From the NCBI GenBank assembly GCA_903813345.2, contig CAIIXF020000011.1, forward strand, positions 12,062,842-12,126,841: DNA of 64,000 bases, given 5' to 3'. Below the pieces are notes generated by a model. The model searched no databases. It was not told where the DNA came from and was given only the letters and a program-made list of their open reading frames with translations. Below, one piece after another: positions 60,497 to 64,000 of the stretch. The translations under genes and the position numbers were made by a program. Positions within the stretch are counted from its first letter, which is position 1. Every line of letters starts with the position of its first letter. The stretch comes from Owenia fusiformis. Lineage: Eukaryota; Annelida; Polychaeta; Sabellida; Oweniidae.

Positions 60497-60562
60497 TTTT
60501 TTTCAATATCAAAAATATTCCCGGTGAATAACACCCGTGAATATTTTTGATATTGAAAAAAA
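60497..60562 (+). other. Perfect 24-bp-stem hairpin in the 3' UTR
   Basis: 60497-60520 and 60539-60562 are exact inverse complements (TCAATATCAAAAATATTC core), separated by 18 bases. They lie about 210 bp after the galactosyltransferase stop codon and before its likely poly(A) signal, so the hairpin would be in the mRNA. Confidence 0.85.
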
Positions 60563-60936
60563 TATCGCATTGTCCCGCCCAATCCCGCTCATGAAAATCG
60601 TATTCACCTCCAAATCACGCTCACGAAAATGGTATTCACCTCCCGCGAATTTTTTCCAAAGAAAGATTCCTATAACATTCAGTTGGGTCGATATAGCGTA
60701 CTATAATGATGTTCTTATATGAGAAACGATATTTTCCAAACAAAATTGAAAATATAGATTTTGCAACATAAGAACTATGTGGATTAAACCTATTAATAGG
60801 CAAATTGTAATCTCATCATCATGCTCTGACACGGACAGTCAATGTCATAGAAATTTGAGCAATATGCGAATGCCCTGAGATGGACATGTTTACCTACTGT
60901 TAATTTTTTAATGTTGATGTGTTTATCATGTTGTAC

Positions 60937-60942
60937 AATAAA
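60937..60942 (+). terminator. Candidate poly(A) signal for the C1GALT1-like gene
   Basis: A canonical AATAAA about 650 bp downstream of the stop codon at 60289, followed by a GT-rich stretch. No earlier AATAAA on the plus strand was noticed. Confidence 0.45.
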
Positions 60943-60949
60943 GTTGTTA

Positions 60950-63100
60950 TGTAAAGTTAAGTCAAATTTTGTAGACTAAATAGTAGCCGGGACAGAACAA
61001 GTTCCAAGTCTGTATATTTACTCTCATTCCTTCACTTTTAGCATATTCCCTGGAGAAATCCTAACATAGAATTTATTTGGTTTTAATTCATGTAATTTAT
61101 TTGTTAAATATAGGGAAACATTTAATTCTTATTGGTCTATAATCAAAATTTGCCATTTTGTGCAACAAATGCAACATCTTTAAAATAAATCATGAATCTT
61201 CATTAAAAAATTATTTTATTCCAAGCAGACATTTCGCATTTTTATTTCATTAGATTTTCATATTTGCTAACCTCACTGCATTACTATACCTTGATCTATA
61301 TTTAAAAATATATTTTACATGAGCAATAACTTATGGTCTTAGGTCATGAAAAACATGTTCAATGGGATGGCCCCAGAGTGCATTATTCAAAATGTCCTAT
61401 AAAACTCATTCAAACATGTATTTCTGTGCGATAATGCAATGTTTAATGGCCACCTGAACATTATTTTACAATATATTATGGTTTCATAATGAACTGAGCA
61501 GTACCATTACTGGTAAAAGAGTGAAGTCATCACAGTGCATTATGATTTTGTAAAGAACTACACATGTAATGTAACAGTATTTAAATTGCAATAAGAATCC
61601 TGTATCTTACTTTATTGGATTTAAAAGTATTCATGAATGTACTAATTAAACCTATCCTCATAATCATTCTGGCTACACCCTCGTGCATTATGTGTTTGGG
61701 TTTGTACATGCACTTTTAAATTTCCAATAAAGAATGATACAGGATTCTTAATTATTATCATTTAGTCTTAATTAAGCTTTGACAAATATATAATAAATAG
61801 TACCATGGGTACTAGGCTCACATGTTGTAAGGGCTTCCAAAAGACCATTGTTAAACCTTTGAAAGTCATGTTTAAACTGAAGATTGAAAATATAACCTTT
61901 AAAATAAGAACATGAATAATTTCAAGCAAATAAGCTTTATGGAATATTTCTAGGCTAACCAATAAGGGCCAAAAACTTGATTTTGTGAATAAAGTGGTGG
62001 CAATTCTAAATTTCTATAAGATATTTGCCAAAACTTCTAGACATTGGTAGCCTATACATTTAGCTGCCGGAATAATTTCAACAATAAAAACAGAGCCCAT
62101 TCTAAATATTTGCCACATATTTTGCTGAAACTTGCAGATATTATTATTAACCTAAAGAAAATCTTGTCCATGGACAAATGCTGAAACACAGACTTTGGGA
62201 TATTCCAACAAAGAAAGTGGCAGCCATTTCGAATCTTAGGTGAAAGTTGGAGGCATTATTGTTAATCTATAAAATAAAGTATCTGTACAATTTCAAGCAA
62301 ATTGGAAGAATTCTTGTGGACTTATGACCAAAAAAGTTGAAACCTGATTTTTTGGCAATAAAAATGGAAGCCATTTTGAGCGGAGACAAGCTTTTGAAAC
62401 ACCACTAATGGACCATTTATAGAGACATATATAAAAAGAGGAACCATTTGAATTGTCATGGAGGATCTTAAATAAGTTACAGAAAAATGTGTGATTGCAA
62501 TAGCTCACACCATTTGAGCTAATAGTTATTAACATTATTTACATTATCATTAACATTATTCCAATTGGACATACTTCAATGTTTTACTAATAGTTATCAG
62601 AAAGTGGATGCAAGACAAATATACACAAAATTGAAATAAAATAAATATTTTTTGATATCAAATATTCGATCCTTGTAATAACAATCACTTACTTTACCAG
62701 GGGGTCACTGACAGAAACTTCATAAAGTTATGACTCCTAAATCAAGATGAAACTAATCTTGTCTAAAATGACATCAATAGACATTTTTCTGTTCTGTAGG
62801 CCAATCAAATTTTCAAAATCCATCAATTTTTTGAGAGTTTATAATATATTGCACCTACATATACAGCGAGGCTTCCTGATATTGAGTCAAATCATTGTCT
62901 GTCAGATGATTACATTTCAAACTATTCGGTCTTCACTCATAGAGTTATTCCATGTTTATCTTGGTACAGTTTTTTTGGGACACCCTGTATAAATATGATA
63001 TTGATAGAACGTTCATACTGTTAAACTAGTGTATTCCTTCAAGTAATACAGGTATATAATACATTGATGGATCAAGTCTGAACAATTGTCACTTATCTTT
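60950..63100. other. Intergenic stretch between two convergent genes
   Basis: AT-rich with no convincing frame. A mariner-type terminus, GGGACACCCTGTATA, lies at about 62978-62992, but its partner end was not found. An ATTAAA on the minus strand near 63098-63103 could be the poly(A) signal of the gene ending at 63185. Confidence 0.4.
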
Positions 63101-63184
63101 TAATAATTCAAGATCTACATTTTTATCTGTTCTACCTGCATCCACTTATAACTATAGCAAAACCTTAAATGAATACTTTTAATA

Positions 63185-63685
63185 CTATTCTATGTCCTCC
63201 TGGTGCTGAACTGGAGCTGTTATATGTTCAACATGAATCATATTACCCGGTGCCATCTCAGTATCATCTTGTACAGACATAAGAACATTTGCACCTTGAG
63301 TACCATTATCCTGGTTAGGGGAATTTTGGTCCCTGGCATCATGGTCCTCTATATTTGATTCTAAAACTGGGCCATCATTGTTATACTCCACTTTGTACAT
63401 TTCACCATTAATCTCAATATAATCCCCTGATGAAAGTTGGACGGCTTCACGCGATTCGCTCGTTTCAGGGTCAACCATTTTAATTTCTGTAGTATTCTCA
63501 TGAGCTGGGGGCATATTTTCAGACATAACATATGATTGATCATTATGATGGTTCATTGTTATTGGCTGAGACTCCTGGTGTGTAGGGCTGTTATTCTGTG
63601 ATGTCATAATGGTATTGAGCTGTTGTCTGTCAATTATGATGTTCGACTGTGTGGATGTTGGCCTGTTTGGCAACGTTTGGAGGCT
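63185..63685 (-). CDS. Last exon of an unidentified acidic, Gln/Asn-rich protein
   Basis: On the minus strand the acceptor ATATTTCAG precedes AGC at 63685, and the frame is open for 166 codons to TAG at 63185-63187. The start-like ATG twelve bases before the acceptor edge is within the intron, so this is an internal-to-last exon in phase 0, not a complete gene. The sequence is low in hydrophobic residues, rich in Gln, Asn, Ser, Asp and Glu, and contains SSGDYIEINGEMYKVEYNND as its most structured-looking part. It ends in HQEDIE. The composition is like the tail of a nuclear regulatory protein, but I do not recognise the family. Upstream exons lie beyond 64000. Confidence 0.6.
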   Translation of the reverse strand, partial: SLQTLPNRPTSTQSNIIIDRQQLNTIMTSQNNSPTHQESQPITMNHHNDQSYVMSENMPPAHENTTEIKMVDPETSESREAVQLSSGDYIEINGEMYKVEYNNDGPVLESNIEDHDARDQNSPNQDNGTQGANVLMSVQDDTEMAPGNMIHVEHITAPVQHQEDIE

Positions 63686-63754
63686 CTGAAATATCATTTT
63701 TTACCATATTAATAATTATTTAAATACAACCCATCTATTGTACCCTATGGAAAC

Positions 63755-64000
63755 ATCCTCCGATCACAGGGCTTCAAAATCCAGAATATATTCTTTCTTT
63801 TTACCCCCTGCGATAAGCAGTTAGCATTTCCCCGATTAAGAACTAGCAATCTGATTGGCTGTCGCAACACTGCGACAGAAATCATGTATAAGTCATTGCG
63901 CATAATTAGATCACGTGATTCAGTTTAATCGGGCGCTTCCAAATTGGTTATAGCAGGGGGAAGAAGGAAGTACGGATTCTGGATACCTGCTTAGGAGGAT
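63755..64000. mobile_element. Inverted-repeat element (MITE) in the upstream intron
   Basis: ATCCAGAAT at 63779 and ATTCTGGAT at 63976-63984 flank arms with ACCCCCTGCGATAAGCA / TTATAGCAGGGGG. The pairing may extend to ATCCTCC (63755) and GGAGGAT at the window edge. The interior holds GTCGCAACACTGCGAC. No coding capacity. Confidence 0.65.

Noticed and set aside
63361-63543. 60-residue minus-strand frame inside the last exon at 63.2-63.7 kb
   Set aside because: An out-of-frame shadow of the longer open exon that has a proper acceptor.

Overview
The window is eukaryotic, most likely from a marine invertebrate and probably a mollusc or another lophotrochozoan. The evidence is AT-rich DNA, genes split by GT-AG introns, abundant TACATGTA-type motifs, many foldback/MITE-like elements, decayed LINEs, and a gene of the animal core-1 beta-1,3-galactosyltransferase (C1GALT1) family. 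The species assignment is inference. No bacterial operon, rRNA gene, convincing tRNA gene or CRISPR array is visible.

Layout. 1-16.7 kb is a graveyard of mobile elements. It holds a TA-flanked mariner-type MITE (609-1311), an L1-like LINE fragment (2205-3286), a GGTACC-rich palindrome (3306-3628), a 1.4 kb foldback element (4638-6062), a decayed gene fragment (6391-6992), and a second LINE (9995-13160). The second LINE is split by a 572-bp TTAA-flanked insertion, and more foldbacks and a ~118-bp tandem repeat follow. 16.8-43.25 kb is a hierarchical tandem array: five near-identical units of about 4.5-5.6 kb plus a diverged partial sixth. Each unit carries a 19-bp minisatellite and, on the minus strand, a small multi-exon gene or pseudogene for an unrecognised, apparently membrane-spanning protein. 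That gene has phase-compatible splice sites and a poly(A) signal. Each unit also has two degenerate copies of its last exon. Unit 3 has an extra 837-bp internal duplication carrying sequence variants typical of unit 5. 43.25-56.7 kb is mostly non-coding, with nested foldbacks, a 5'-truncated LINE with a 14-bp target duplication, and a perfect 57-bp-arm palindrome.

57.06-60.29 kb holds a three-exon C1GALT1-like glycosyltransferase gene on the plus strand that can be assembled end to end. 63.19-63.69 kb is the last exon of an unidentified acidic, Gln/Asn-rich protein on the minus strand, whose remaining exons lie outside the window.

The strongest candidate for something undescribed is the nested array: exon-level, sub-unit-level and unit-level duplications around a spliced gene, with visible sequence exchange between units. 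All alignments were made by eye, and no percentages or database matches were computed.
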